Program-made: the position numbers and the translations under genes | The notes under the pieces: model-generated | Told to the model about the DNA's origin: nothing | The model's input: only the letters and a program-made list of their open reading frames with translations | The model's database searches: none | Assembly: GCA_963575745.1 (NCBI GenBank) | Contig: CAUYUJ010014263.1 | Coordinates: 77,501-141,500 of the forward strand | Source of the DNA: Prorocentrum cordatum | Taxonomy: Eukaryota > Sar > Dinophyceae > Prorocentrales > Prorocentraceae | Direction: 5' to 3' | DNA: 64,000 nt | Part shown: positions 43,084-53,961 of the stretch, piece after piece | How positions within the stretch are numbered: position 1 is the stretch's first letter | Layout: the number at the start of each line of letters is the position of its first letter

Positions 43084-46000
43084 ACCAGGCTGCTGGAGGG
43101 AAGGACCAGCGATGTGGAGGCTCAGCTTCGAGCCCAGGGATGGCGGGCGCGCGGCACGCCAGCCGTCCCGTCGTCGGCAGGAGGGCTCAGCTCTGGAGGA
43201 CTGATCTCCATGGTTCGGACCGCCTATGGGATGGCGGAGGTGGACGACCCGATGGGTGCCGTGGTCGTCCCAGGCAGAGTTCACGTCTGCTGGGTCGCAG
43301 GGGTGAGGAGAGGCGGTGTGCTTCTCGGCAACGTCTACCTCGAGGCGGGGGTCGGCCTGAACGCGAGTAACGTGCAGGCGCTCACGCTGCTGGCGAGGAG
43401 GCTCAAGCAGTACCAGAAGGAGTACCTGGTTGGTGGTGATTTTAACCTCACGGAGGAGGAGCTGAGGGACGGAGGTATGCTCGCCATGTTTGATGCGGTG
43501 GTGGTTCGTCCTTCGACTCCTACGTGCGCATCGTCGGGGAGGGTCATCGACTTCTTCCTGGTGTCCAAGGGCTTGAGGGCGTGCGAGGTCAGCGTGGTGC
43601 CTGCGTCGCCCGTCTACCCGCACTCCCCTGTCCTTGTCAAGGTCGGCGCGACGGGGCCCCGTGCGCCCTTCCGCGTGGCGCAGGCGCCGAAGCCCTTCCC
43701 TGTCCTGAGGCCCTCGGGGTGCTGCGAGTACGACCACGTGGGCAGATGGAAGCGGAGTCGGCAGGAGATGAGGAGGCTCCTCAGGCCGATGGTGGACTTC
43801 GTGGACGAGGAGGTTGAGGCAGGCGCGGGCTGCAGCCTGGGGGGCCCAGTCCCGTTGGGAGCGGGCCCCCAAGGCACGTGCACTGGGTCTGCCAGTTGGC
43901 CGCAGCCTGGGATAAATTGCGGCAGCCATCCTGGAGTGGAAGAGGTGGACGCGCGGGATGCGCAGTCCCACCCGGAGCCCCAGCCACAGGTCCGACCGGC
44001 GGGGCTTGCTGGAGGGAGCGCGGCAGGCTGCTGCGAGGAGGCTGGTGCTGGTGAGGTGGCTGCTGGTGCTGATGCCGCCTTGGGGCTGGGCCGCCTCGCA
44101 GGCTGCCGCAGTGTGCTCGCGCCGCCCCCTGCGCTGGCCACCGCGGCTTCGGCGGTCAGCCTTGGCCAGCTTTGCGGGCAGCTGGACGAGCAGTGGCAGG
44201 AGGCAGTGCGAGGATGCGGCTTGCTGCGGGAGCCTGAGGAAGCTGGGCCTCGTGGGGAGGCGAGGAGCACGCCTCGTCGGCGAGAGCCTGGGCCCAAGCA
44301 GCCACGAGAGGCACAGGCCCAAGAAAAAACAACCCCGCGAGGGCTCTCGAGGGTTAAAACTGAGGGGCCACGCCTGGGGAGCACGCCTGAGGAGCACGGG
44401 AGCGGGAGGCGAGGAGCACGCCTGAGGACCAGACCAGAGGCGCGGCGGAGCCCGTGGAGAGGGCTGGAGGAGCCAGCCGACCGCCTCCTTGGCGGGAAGT
44501 GCGTGCCAGCAGGAGGAGGATGCGACGAGGAGAAGGTCAAGGAGGGCCTCAGCATGGCCCTGGGCGCCTTCCTCCAGTGCGCGGAGGAGGAGTGGATCGA
44601 CGTGTACCAGCTGGGGGAGGAGCGCGACAGGTATTCTGGTAGAGCTGAAGGCTTCTCCACCAAGGTCGTCGTCAAGAGCGGGGTGCAGCAGGCGAGGTCG
44701 CCGAGGCTTACCCCTGAGGCGGCGTGGGTGGCCAGGGTGGCCAACGCGCTGCGCGCCGCCTCCAAGGTGGGCGCGCCACGCGCCAGGCAGGAGGCGCTCG
44801 GGTACTTGCCTGCGCTCGCGGCTCGCGTGCCGCAGCGGGTTCGGACGCTGCAGGAGGAGGATGAGGTTGAGGAGGCTGAGGGCAGTGTGGCCAGCTGCGG
44901 TGCAGTGGCAGGCAGATGGCACGGCTTCCTGCTGTACGGCGCGGTGGCGCTGTGGGACCCGTTCGCGCTGGCACACATGGCTGACCTCGCCAAGCGGCAT
45001 GCCAGCGAGCTAGCCCACCGAGATCTTGCCGAGCGAGGCAAGCGCTTTGACGAGTGGGTGGGTAAGCAGCTCAAGGGAGGAGCAGCAGGGCTGCACGCCG
45101 TCACTCGGGTGCCAGTAGGATGGCAGAGCAGCACTTGCAGTGGCAGCTCGGGCCCCGCAGGCCTCGGCAAGGAGATCGAACTCCTCGAGGCCGAGTGGGG
45201 CAAGCACTGGAGGATCGAGTGCGACCACGCCGAGCTGCAGTGGCCCTCAGATCTGGGCGAACGGCCTCCGCGGCCGTCCGTGGAGGACCTGCGCCGCTGC
45301 CTCCGCTCCTTCAAGAAGGACACGGCCTCGGGCTTCGAGGCCATCAAGCCCAGGCAGCTCCTCGAGCTCAGCAGCGAGGGGATAGAGGCTCTGATCGACC
45401 TGCTGATGGCCGTGGAGCAGATGGCGGAGTGGCCGCAGCTGCACACCAAGATCGTGTTCTTGGCTAAGCGGCTCGGGGGCGTTCGCCCTGTGGCCATCAT
45501 CCACGTGGTGGCCAGGGTCCAGGCGAGGCTGCGCAAGCCGCTGGCGGACGCCTGGGAGCGCAGGAACGACCGCCCCTACTTCTGGGCGTCCAGAGGCAAG
45601 GGCTGCGAGAGGGCGGTGTGGCAGCAGGCGGTAGAGTGCGAGTGGGCCTCGGCGAAGGGGCGTGAGGCTGGTGACGCCTCTAGCCGGGTGTCAGCGCTGG
45701 TGCTGCTCGACCTGCTCAAGGCGTACGAGCAGGTGCAGCACGGGCGCCTCATCCAGGCGGCGGTGCGAACGGGCTTCCCGCTGTGGCAGCTCAAGCTGCA
45801 GGTCAGCCTCTACAGATCTCCGAGGTGGCTTGCGCTGGGAGAGGCCTTGAGCAACCCCATCGCCACCAAGCAGGCGGTGCTGCCAGGCGACGGCTTCGCC
45901 ACGCTCATGCTCAAGATGATGCTGATCGAGCCCCTCGACAAGCTGCAAGCGCTGGTGCCCACCGTCTCCCTGTCGGTGGTGGTGGACGATCTCATCCTGA

Positions 46001-48212
46001 AGTTGTCGGAGGCCTGCGGCGCACGGTGGATGAGGTGGCGACGGCGACACGGCGCCTCAAGGAGCTCCTGGGGAAGGCCGACCTTCGCATCGCCACCAAG
46101 AAGTCCAGGGCCCTCTCCAACTACCCTGAGGCGAGGCACGAGCTGGAGCGGAGGCTGCAGAGGACGGCAGGCGTCACTGCGGCGAGGCAGGAGCGCAACC
46201 TGGGCGACGACTTCAGTGGAGGCAAGCGGCTCGGACGTGAAGTACGAGCAGGAAGGATGCAGCAGGCCCAGCAGCGCCTTCGGAGGGTGAAGATCGTCAA
46301 GATGACGAAAGGCAGGAAGCCCGCGACGAGGAGGCTCGCGAAGACCGCCCTGCACCCCAGCATCGGGTACGGCACGGCCATCACAGGCTGCACCACGACC
46401 GAGCTCGATCGTGCCAGGTCCCTGACGTTCGTGGCGGTGTCGAACACCACGGCGGAGAAGCCAAGGACCCTCACGATGATGCTCCAGCCAGGGCTCGACC
46501 CGATAGTCGACGCCACGTGCAAGCCCGTGCAGATGCTACTGCGCGCGGTGTGGGAGGGCTGGGTGCCACGCCACATGGTGGTCTTATGCCTGCAGGACGC
46601 GCGCACGGTCACGTGGGCCCACGTCCAGGGCCCTTGCGCGGCGACGCTTCTCTCGCTGCGGAGGATTGACTGGGAGGTCGTCACGGCCAATTGCTGGAGG
46701 ATGGACGATGGTGGCCTCCTTGCGCCGTTTGACATCTCCCCGTGGATCGTGATCAAGCTGGTGCAGCGGGCCATCGTGAAGTGGCAGTGGAGACAAGCCA
46801 GCCTGGCGCCTGGGTGCGCTCACCTGGCGGAGGGCGGGACGCTGGAGCCGCTCATCAGGCTCACCTCCACTGGCTGTGTCACGAGCGTGGCGGACAGGAG
46901 GGACGGTACCGCCGCGGGCACCAAGGTGCGGCTCACCCTCAAGGAGCGGGCGTACCTCCACTCCCTGGTGGTCAATGGGCAGTGGCCCCAGGCGCGCAAG
47001 GAGGAGAAGGGCCTTGCCGAGTGTGCTGAGTGCCTGCGGTGCGGGGGCAGAGGGACGCTCCTGCATCGCCACTGCGATTGCGAATGCTGGAGAGAGGTGC
47101 TGACGCTTCCGAAGGGGATCGCGGACCTCAGGAAGCGGAGCCACCTGCCCGAGGTCACCCTGCTGTTGGAACGGTGCCTGTGGCCGACGCCGCCTGGGCT
47201 ACGCAAGCCACGGGCCAGTGACCTGGTGTGCTGGCGCGGCGACCACGACGGCGGGGTCCTCCCTGGTGGCGAGTTCTTCCTCGACGGCTCCGCGTTCGAG
47301 GCCGACTTCGACGAGTTCGCATCGGTCGGCTGGAGCGTGGTCGCCTTGCAGCCCGATGCCGATTGCTACCTGGCCTCCGTTGCTGGGCAGTTGTGCGGCG
47401 CCTACGTCGACATCAACGGGGGCGAGCTCATGGCGGTGATCATGGCGCTGCGGTTCAGCATGGGCGTGGTCACGCTGGTGGTCGACTCGAAGTACGTGTA
47501 CGACGGCTTCTACAAGGCGGGTCGCACGAACACTGCCGCCTACGCGTACTCCTGGGCGCACCTGTGGCGGCTGGCGTGGGCCCTGGTGGACGACAGAGGA
47601 GGGCTTGGTCGTGCAGTGCACCTCCGATGGGTCCCTGCCCACCGCACCAGGAGGCAGGTCGTGGACGGCGCCATCAGCTACCGCGACTGGAAGGGCAACT
47701 CGTACGCCGACGCAGCTGCGAAGGCGGCGGCTGCCCAGGGCCGTGCCTCGGCCGCCGATCGCCGCAAGCTGCACCTGGCTCGGCAGCAGGTGGACTTGGT
47801 GGCCATGTGGTGCACTGCGGTCGGCACATGGGTGGATGGCAGCGACACCACCCATCGCAAGGAGCGGCCGAAGAGGGCGGTTCGGCGGCGCCGTAAAGCC
47901 TCCGCGTGGCTGAGCTGCAGCTGGCGCGGGAAGGGCAAGGACAGATGGTGTGAGGTCTGCAGGTGGACCAACCGCGCTGGCGAGTGCCCTGGCAGCATCC
48001 TGGAGGACGCGGTGAAGGCCAACGAGCTGCTGGTGCAGAAGGGGCTCGCGGCGCACGACCTGGTCGCCATCGCTCCTGTGCTGGACAGCGAGCTGGAGCG
48101 GAGGTTGCCGTTGGTCGCATGCACCAGGTGCGGGTTCACTGGAGCCGCTCGCGCCTGCAGCTTCGGGCTGGAGTGCAAGACGCCGCCCTCGGCCGCGGGC
48201 AGCGCGGCTATC

Positions 48213-48279
48213 GCGCCCAGGATCGCGCCCTCGGCCGCGGGCAGCGCGCCTGCGTGCTGGGCTCGCGCCCAGGATCGCG
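48213..48279 (+). repeat. 52-bp tandem duplication breaking the LINE ORF2 frame
   Basis: GCGCCCAGGATCGCG at 48213 recurs at 48265, and CCCTCGGCCGCGGGCAGCGC repeats in the same register. A 52-bp step equals +1 in frame. Reading from the first copy directly into the sequence after the second gives a continuous frame (RIASEVAVTLRRLGGGEP and onward). Confidence 0.85.
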
Positions 48280-49087
48280 AGCGAGGTTGCCGTCACGCTG
48301 CGGCGCCTTGGCGGTGGCGAGCCGACGGCAGCAGCAGAGGAGGTGGGCGCTGGCCCCGCCCCTCCTCCCGCCGAGCCCATCAGTGGGAGCCCCGTCGCTC
48401 GTGGCGAGGACGGTGGCCAGAGCGTGCCACCTATGAGAGGTGAGGACTGGGGCTCTGAGGCGGCGGAGGGCGTCAGAGGCGGCGACGGCGCTGGAGGTGA
48501 GGACTGGTGCGCCGCTGGAGCAGCTGCAGAGGCCGCGGCGACCCCCACGACCCCTGGGGAGGGCGAGGCCGATGGGGAAGGCCGAAGGGACGCCAGCGGC
48601 CCAAGAGGAGTGGAAGGGCCGCCAGCGCGGCGCCACCAGGGGCCTCCGCCGCGGGCTCACCGCCCTGCGGGCGGGGGCGAGGACGAGGGCGCGGACTCTG
48701 CTGAGGCGGCAGAGAGCGGCCCAATAGGGGTGGAAGAGCCGCCAGTGCGGCGCCACCAGGGGGCCCTGCCGCGGGCTCACCGCCCTGCTGGCGGGGGCGA
48801 GGAGGGAGAGGGAGCGGCCGCGGGCTCTGCGGAGGCGGCGGAGGCAGCGCGGCGGAGCTCCGTGGTCGCCTCGCTCCTGGCCGCCTACCGCCGCGGCTGT
48901 GACGCGGCGGGGCTGAGCGACGGCGCTGCTGCGCGTACGCCCCGCACTGGAGGCCCCCAGGGGGCCAAGCCAGGCGGGGCTGCTGGACTCGCCTCGGACC
49001 CTGGCGGCGGGGGGGCCCGTGTGGCCTCCGTGGCTCCCGTGCCTGTGGGTGCCGCCAGGCCCGAGGGCCTGGGGTGAGTGCGGCCGT

Positions 49088-49112
49088 CTAGGACCCCGCT
49101 TGCGGGGTGCTA
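49088..49112 (+). other. Stem-loop in the LINE 3' UTR
   Basis: GGACCCCGCTTGCGGGGTGC can form a stem of about seven GC-rich pairs with a short loop, just after the ORF2 stop. 3' hairpins serve as RT recognition sites in some LINE clades. That role here is inference. Confidence 0.45.
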
Positions 49113-49219
49113 GGGGCGGTCGCCCTCACGCGGCGGGGGGGCCTCGTCGCCACTGCGGCCTCGCGTGGGGCGCGAGGTCGCGCTCGGGGCGGTCCTGGCT
49201 CGACTGGACCGCTCTATGC

Positions 49220-50035
49220 CGCGCCGATCCTCCTCCTCCTCCTCCTCCTCCTCCTCCTCCTCCTCCTCCTCCTCCTCCTCCTCTTCCTCCTCCCCCCCCC
49301 CCTCCGCCTCCTCCTCCTCCTCCTCCTCCTCCTCCTCCTCCTCCTCCTCCTCCTCCTCCCCTACTCCTCGTCCTCCTCCTCCCCCTCCTCCTCCTCCTCC
49401 CTCCTCCTCCTCCTCCTCATCCTCCTCTCCTCCTCCTCTCCTCCTTCCTCCTCCACCTCCACCGCCACCTCCTCCTCCTCCTTTCCACGCTCCTCGCGGA
49501 CGCCTTCCTCTCCCCTCCCTCCTCCTCCTCCTCCTCCTCCTCCTCCTCCTCCTCCTTTTCCTCCTCTCCTCCTCCTCCTCACTCCTCCTCTCCTCCTCCT
49601 CCTCCTCCTCCTCCTCCTCTTCCTCCTCCCCCTCCACCTTCTCCTCCTCCTTCTCCCCTCCTCCCCCTCTTCCTCTCTTCCTCCTCCTCCTCCTCCTCTC
49701 CTCCTCCTCCTCTTCCTCCTCCTAATTGATCCTCCTCCTCCTCTTCCTCCTCCTAATCCTCCTCCCCTCCTTCCTCCTCCTCCTCCTCCTCCTCCTCCTC
49801 CTCCTCCTCCTCCTCCTCCTCCTCTTTCTCCTCCCCCCCTCCCCCGTCCTCCTCCTCCTCCTCCTCTTCCTCCTCCTCCTCCTCGTTCTCCTCCTCCTCC
49901 TCCTCCTCCTCCTCCTCCTCCTCCTCCTCCTCATTATCCTCCTTCTTTCTCCTCCTCCTCCTCCTCCTCCTCCTCCTCCTCCTCCTCCCCCTCCTCCTCC
50001 TCCTCCTCCTCCTCCTTCTCCTCCTTCTCCTCCTC
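49220..50035. repeat. 0.8-kb CTC trinucleotide tract at the LINE 3' end
   Basis: CTCCTC with CTT, CCC and CAC interruptions. It starts about 10 bp after the LINE 3' UTR. Long Leu/Pro/Ser frames are not genes. Confidence 0.95.
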
Positions 50036-50524
50036 GGGTTGCCTACGTCCCCCGGGGAAGCCGTCGTTTTCGTCGCCTTCGTCTCGGGCAGTGTTTTGGG
50101 GCGCTGCTTTCTGGCGGCGTCCGTCGCCGCGGCCGGCCGCGCGTCTCGAAGGTCTGGTTCGAGTGGTCCCCGCGAGGGGGCTCCAGCCAAGCAGGGGGGC
50201 GAAGCGTCTCGGCTTGCCTTTAATAGGGCCACCAAAGAGTGTTCTAAGAACCTGTGTGGTTCGCACGAGATGTTTTTCGAACATTTCTGGTCGAAACTGT
50301 CTTGCATTCAAACATCGGGTCTGTTGGTCAAGACAATTGCTTTTGCTCTTAGACCATGTTTTGGGTTCTAAGCCCCGGGGGCGCTCGCGGGTGAGTGTGG
50401 AACCTTTGGGGGGGCCCCCTGGAGGCACTCGGCCTCCCTCCCGGCGGCTCGCAGCAGGACGAGGAGGTCCCCAGGATCTATTGTGGGGTGCGCGCATCAA
50501 GAAACCATGTGTTTTTCGTAAGGG
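50036..50524. other. Unassigned sequence
   Basis: Nothing recognised. 50220-50380 is AT-richer. Confidence 0.4.
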
Positions 50525-50703
50525 TACAGTCGGGGCCCATGCCAAGAGACGCCCTGCTCGCCTCCAGGGTGCCCTGGGTTTCTTGGTTTTCGATGGTTTG
50601 CTATGGAAAGCGTGTCGTTCCCACACCAAATATCCATGGACGTCCTGGGGTCTCAGGGTTAGATTTCTTGTGGAAGGTTCCTTGAGGTCGGGCCCCCACT
50701 GTA
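50525..50703 (+). mobile_element. Tc1/mariner-like MITE, family 'TACAGT-GGGGCCC', copy 5 (best preserved)
   Basis: 179 bp from TACAGTCGGGGCCCATGCC to TCGGGCCCCCACTGTA. The terminal 14 bp are inverted with one mismatch. Same length as the 1064 copy. Confidence 0.85.
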
Positions 50704-50875
50704 TCCTGGGTTACTTGGCTCCGCGCGCTGCGCAGCGACTTCCCGCCGCCGTTCAAAGGAGCTGCTGCGTTCGGGGTGCTCCGGATTTTTCTCCTTCGGT
50801 GCCCCTCGCGCGCGGGTTTTCAGGGTCGGGCTTCTGCAGGGGTTTCTTGCGGCCGCGACCGCACTGGAGGTGATC

Positions 50876-51031
50876 ATCGGGCCCCACATCGCTGCGCATC
50901 GCCGATACATACTTTTTGGTACGCGGGCTCGCGAAGCAAGTCGAACGCCGTGCAAGGGATCGCCGATGCATACGCGATGCGGCGCGATCTTCCGACCGCG
51001 GCTACTCGGATCCCCTTGCGGAGGCCTCTAT
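50876..51031 (+). mobile_element. Partial 'GATGCATCG' palindromic TIR element
   Basis: Right arm GCGATGCGGCGCGATCTTCC, then GGCTACTCGGATCCCC, ending GGAGGCC before TCTA. The left arm is reduced to GGGCCCCACATCGCTGCGC. Confidence 0.55.
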
Positions 51032-51570
51032 AGGAGGGAGAGGCCGGGAGGGAGAGGCCGATAGTTCTCACGGCGCTGCGTGAATGAAGCCGCGTGTCCG
51101 TAAGCACACAAGCAATGGCACAAACGTGCGCTCGAGAGTATGACTTCGCACTGCTGCTTTCGAGGGTTCTCGCGGCGGACCGAACAGTGACCAGGCCTGC
51201 ACGGGATCAGCTTGTGGCAAGGCTGGCCTCGTCACGTTTTGCTCCGCCGTTCGGCCTGTGAGCCTGTCAATTGATAGTCCGCCGTATGGTGCGCCGTAAG
51301 CGAGCTGGCGCAGGCTGGCGGGGGGGAAAGGTGGACATTTGCCCTTCCATTATGGGGCTCGGGGATTTTCAAAACTGGCGCAAAGGATGTTGTTTCGCAA
51401 GGGTACCTGGCAGCCTTCGGTTATGGCCATCCCAGGGTGCCCTTCTCGATGCGATTGGTCGCGCGGGGGGGCAAGGATGCTGCCTGGCCAGGGCCCCTTG
51501 CATCTTTGAGCTGCTTGAGACTCCCTTGTTCCTCTGTTTTCTTCGTGTCGGCGCGGTCCACGGGTGGAGG
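51032..51570. other. Unassigned sequence
   Basis: No recognisable feature. Confidence 0.4.
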
Positions 51571-52080
51571 CGCAGGAGAGGCGGTGGCAGAGGCGGAGGC
51601 AGAGGCGGAGGTGGACCCAGAGGCAGAGGAGCGAGAGGAGGAGGAGGAACGCTTGAGCCGGCGACCTTCCGTGCTGGAGCCTCCGCAGGAAGAAGGAGGT
51701 GGCGGCGGCGCAGGGAGGAGGAGGAGGAGGAGGAGGAGGAGGAGGAGGAGGACTGAGGAGGCGGCGGCGGCGGGAGGAAGAGGAGGAAGGAGAGGAGGAG
51801 GAGAGGAGGAGAGGATAAGGAGGAGGAGGAGGAGGAGAGGAGGAGGGGAAGGAGGAGGAGGAGGAGGAGGAAGGGGGAGGAGGAGGAGGAGGAGGCGGAG
51901 GAGAGGAGGAGGAGAGGAGGGCGAGGAGGAGGAGGAGGAGGAGGAGGAGGAAGAGGAGGCGGAGGAGAGGAGGGGAGGAGGAGGGGGAGGGGGAAGGGGG
52001 GAGGAGGAGGAGGAGGGAGAGGAGGAGGAGGAGAGGAGGAGGAGGAGGAGGAGGAGGAGGAGGAAGAGGCAGCGGCGGAC
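51570..52080. repeat. GGA/GAG trinucleotide tract
   Basis: GCGGAGGCAGAGGC units grade into nearly pure GGA from 51715. Confidence 0.93.
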
Positions 52081-52500
52081 GACAAGAGCGACGATCGAGG
52101 AGGCGGAGGCGGAGGCGACACAGGGTGACAGCGGCCGCACACGCCAGTCTCGCAGGCTGGCCGACGGTGTCGGCATCAGGGTTGGATCTGCGCCTCGCCA
52201 GGGGGCGAAGTCCAGCCGCCGGCCATGCGAGCGTGAGGGGGCCGCCACGCTGCACACTCCCTCTTCCAGCCAATGCTGGCTGCCGCCTGCTGCGCAGAGA
52301 GGGGGGCTGCGGGCTCCACCTGTAGGGAGAGTCGTTGTTCTGAGGAGCAAGAGTTATGGTGATGCTGTGTTCCAAGATTTGCGAGCTCGCACGGGCTTCC
52401 TAGCTTCCCTGACGTTTCACACGGGCTGCAGGCACGAGCGTTGCTCCTTGGGAAGTTTTGGAATCGAGGGAGGCCGGCCGTGGGCGGAAGGGGGCTGATG
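52081..52500. other. Unassigned sequence
   Basis: No recognisable feature. Confidence 0.4.
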
Positions 52501-52760
52501 CTCATGACCGCGACGGCGACGTACGACGACCGCGGCGGCGATGTCGGAGACGCTGACGTCAACGGGGAGGACGATGACGACGGCGCAGACGCTGACGACG
52601 AGGCACGGCGGCGACGACGGCACCGGCGAAGACGACGAATACACCGACTACGATCGACGACCGACGACCACGACCACGAACGAGACGGACGAGCAGGAGG
52701 AGGAGAAGGAGGACGGGCTTTTTCTTGGAGGGGGGGGGGCCAAGGAGGCGGAGGACAGGG
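52500..52760. repeat. GAC then GGA trinucleotide tracts
   Basis: GACGACGGCG-type units to about 52690, then GGA-rich. Confidence 0.8.
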
Positions 52761-52840
52761 AGAAGGAGGCAGGCCGAGGAGGGAGGCCGCCGAGGATGGC
52801 CCGGTAGGAGAGGCTTCTGGCGGGCACCCACGAGGAGGAG

Positions 52841-53008
52841 TACAGTCAACCCGCATGGGAAGGATGGGCAATTGCCCCCGGGGTGCCCTTTGCATGGTTG
52901 GCCTCCTCGGCCCATCCTTGGGCCGCGCCTCGCTCGCAGATTGTCGAGCAGGACCTTCCAAGGCCCTTGCATCCTTGTCGCGCGTCCTTCTGATACGAGG
53001 TGGCTGTA
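52841..53008 (+). mobile_element. TIR element 'TACAGTCAGCCCGCA', copy 2
   Basis: Starts TACAGTCAACCCGCATGGG. The right end, CTTGCATCCTTGTCG through GGTGGCTGTA, is the decayed inverse of the left end at 18342 (GCAAGGATGC, CCTTGGA). Confidence 0.6.
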
Positions 53009-53034
53009 GGAGGAGGAGGAGGAGTAGATGATGG

Positions 53035-53380
53035 TGCTGCGCTGCTGCTGCTGCTGCTGACGAGGAGGAGGAGGAGGAGGAGGAGGAGGAGGAGGAGGAG
53101 GTGGAGCAGGCCCCGCGGAGGCGGAACCGCAGAGGACCGGAAGACGAAGGGGGGAGGAGGGCTGCAGGGGAGGCGGCGCATGCCAGCCGCGCCCATGCGC
53201 GGCAGCCGCGCCCCGCCCCCGCGCCGCCCCGAGGACGTGTTCGTCTTCTTCGCGATGCACAACATGGCCGATCTCATCGAGGAGGGAGAGGAGTAGGAGA
53301 GGGGGAGGAGGGGGAGGGAGGATGATGATGATGATGAGGAGGAGGAGGAGGAAGAGGAGGCGGAAGAAGAGAAAGAGCGA
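53035..53380. repeat. GCT and GGA tracts around GC-rich DNA
   Basis: GCTGCTGCTGCT at 53038-53058, GGA at 53062-53105 and GAT/GGA at 53315-53370, directly in front of the LINE fossil. Confidence 0.85.
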
Positions 53381-53815
53381 GTGTCGCGGTGTTTTTTTCG
53401 AAGTGCCAGGATCGGGACCATTGCATGCTACTCGCCGTACCTCAGAGACTCCGAGGGCATGGGACGAGGCAACAAGAAGGTGCTGGAGGCTATCTGGAAG
53501 GACTGCTTCCAGCACACTGTGCCGTTCATCGTCGGAGGGGGCTTCAACAGCAAGCCCTCCATTGCTCATCCTCATGTTCCTAAGCAACTTGGATGGTTGA
53601 TCAGAGCCACAGATGTGCCGACATACGTGGGCACGTGCTCAACGGTCATCGTTTTTTTCATGAACAGTTGGGTGCTGGACTACGCCTCGGGACAACTCGA
53701 GGTCGAGCTGGACCCCCCATTCAGCCCGCACAGGCCAGTATCGTTGCAGGTGAAAAGCATGATCGCAGACATCAAGGTGAGGGTACCCAAGCCCTACCAG
53801 CATGTTCGGCATTAG
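53381..53815 (+). pseudogene. LINE fossil: endonuclease C-terminal half
   Basis: CYSPYLRDSEGMGRGNKKVL leads to IVGGGFN at 53531-53548, where GGDFN is expected; a single G-for-A change (GGC for GAC) removes the catalytic Asp. The expected DYFLV motif is replaced by TVIVFFM. FSPHRPV near 53720 keeps the terminal His. Ends at TAG 53813. Confidence 0.8.
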
Positions 53816-53961
53816 CCAGCGATCGGCCCCAGGGAAGCCCCACTAGACTACAGAGATCCCGAGAGACCCCTGGGCGAGTTCCTCCAGAAGTGTAGTGACC
53901 ACGATGGGGCAAGCTTATATGGCCTCGGGGAGTCTCAAGGTGGAAGGCATAACAATTCTCA

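Larger units (their letters stand above)
42795..49077 (+). pseudogene. LINE ORF2: endonuclease, reverse transcriptase, RNase H (three disruptions)
   Basis: Starts as FCTVNVNAFCTLDACLAVQE, the N-terminus of an EEP/APE-like endonuclease, with no clear ATG. After the 42877-43083 insertion it resumes TRLLEG, completing the QETRL motif. Other endonuclease signatures are GGDFN (43432-43446), VIDFFLVS (from 43543) and YPHSP (43615-43629). In the RT, motif A is LVLLDLLKAYEQ (Asp at 45709) and the active site is VVVDDLIL (Asp pair 45985-45990), with V in place of the usual Y/F. The frame then shifts by -1 between about 46003 and 46030. RNase H has DGS (47283), E (47424), DS (47484), H (47640) and D (47709). 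A Cys-rich tail follows (CEVC; CTRCGFTGAARAC). A 52-bp duplication near 48213-48265 causes a second shift. Without it the frame would run to TGA at 49077; as it stands it stops at 48443. Confidence 0.85.
41320..49225 (+). mobile_element. Near-complete LINE-type non-LTR retrotransposon
   Basis: It contains, in order, a GC-rich 5' leader, ORF1 (41595-42794), ORF2 (endonuclease, reverse transcriptase, RNase H, Cys-rich tail) and a short 3' UTR with a stem-loop. It is followed by about 800 bp of CTC triplets. Boundaries are inferred from composition; I found no flanking target duplication. Three lesions are visible: an intron-like insertion in the endonuclease, a one-base frameshift after the RT active site and a 52-bp duplication near the C-terminus. 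The light damage implies a young copy. Confidence 0.85.

Noticed and set aside
43078-45536. Two 640-codon minus-strand frames opposite LINE ORF2
   Set aside because: Antisense shadows of the endonuclease and RT coding sequence.
51350-52498. Frames of about 340 codons in the GGA tract
   Set aside because: Low-complexity Ser/Pro/Leu or Glu/Arg/Gly strings from trinucleotide repeats.
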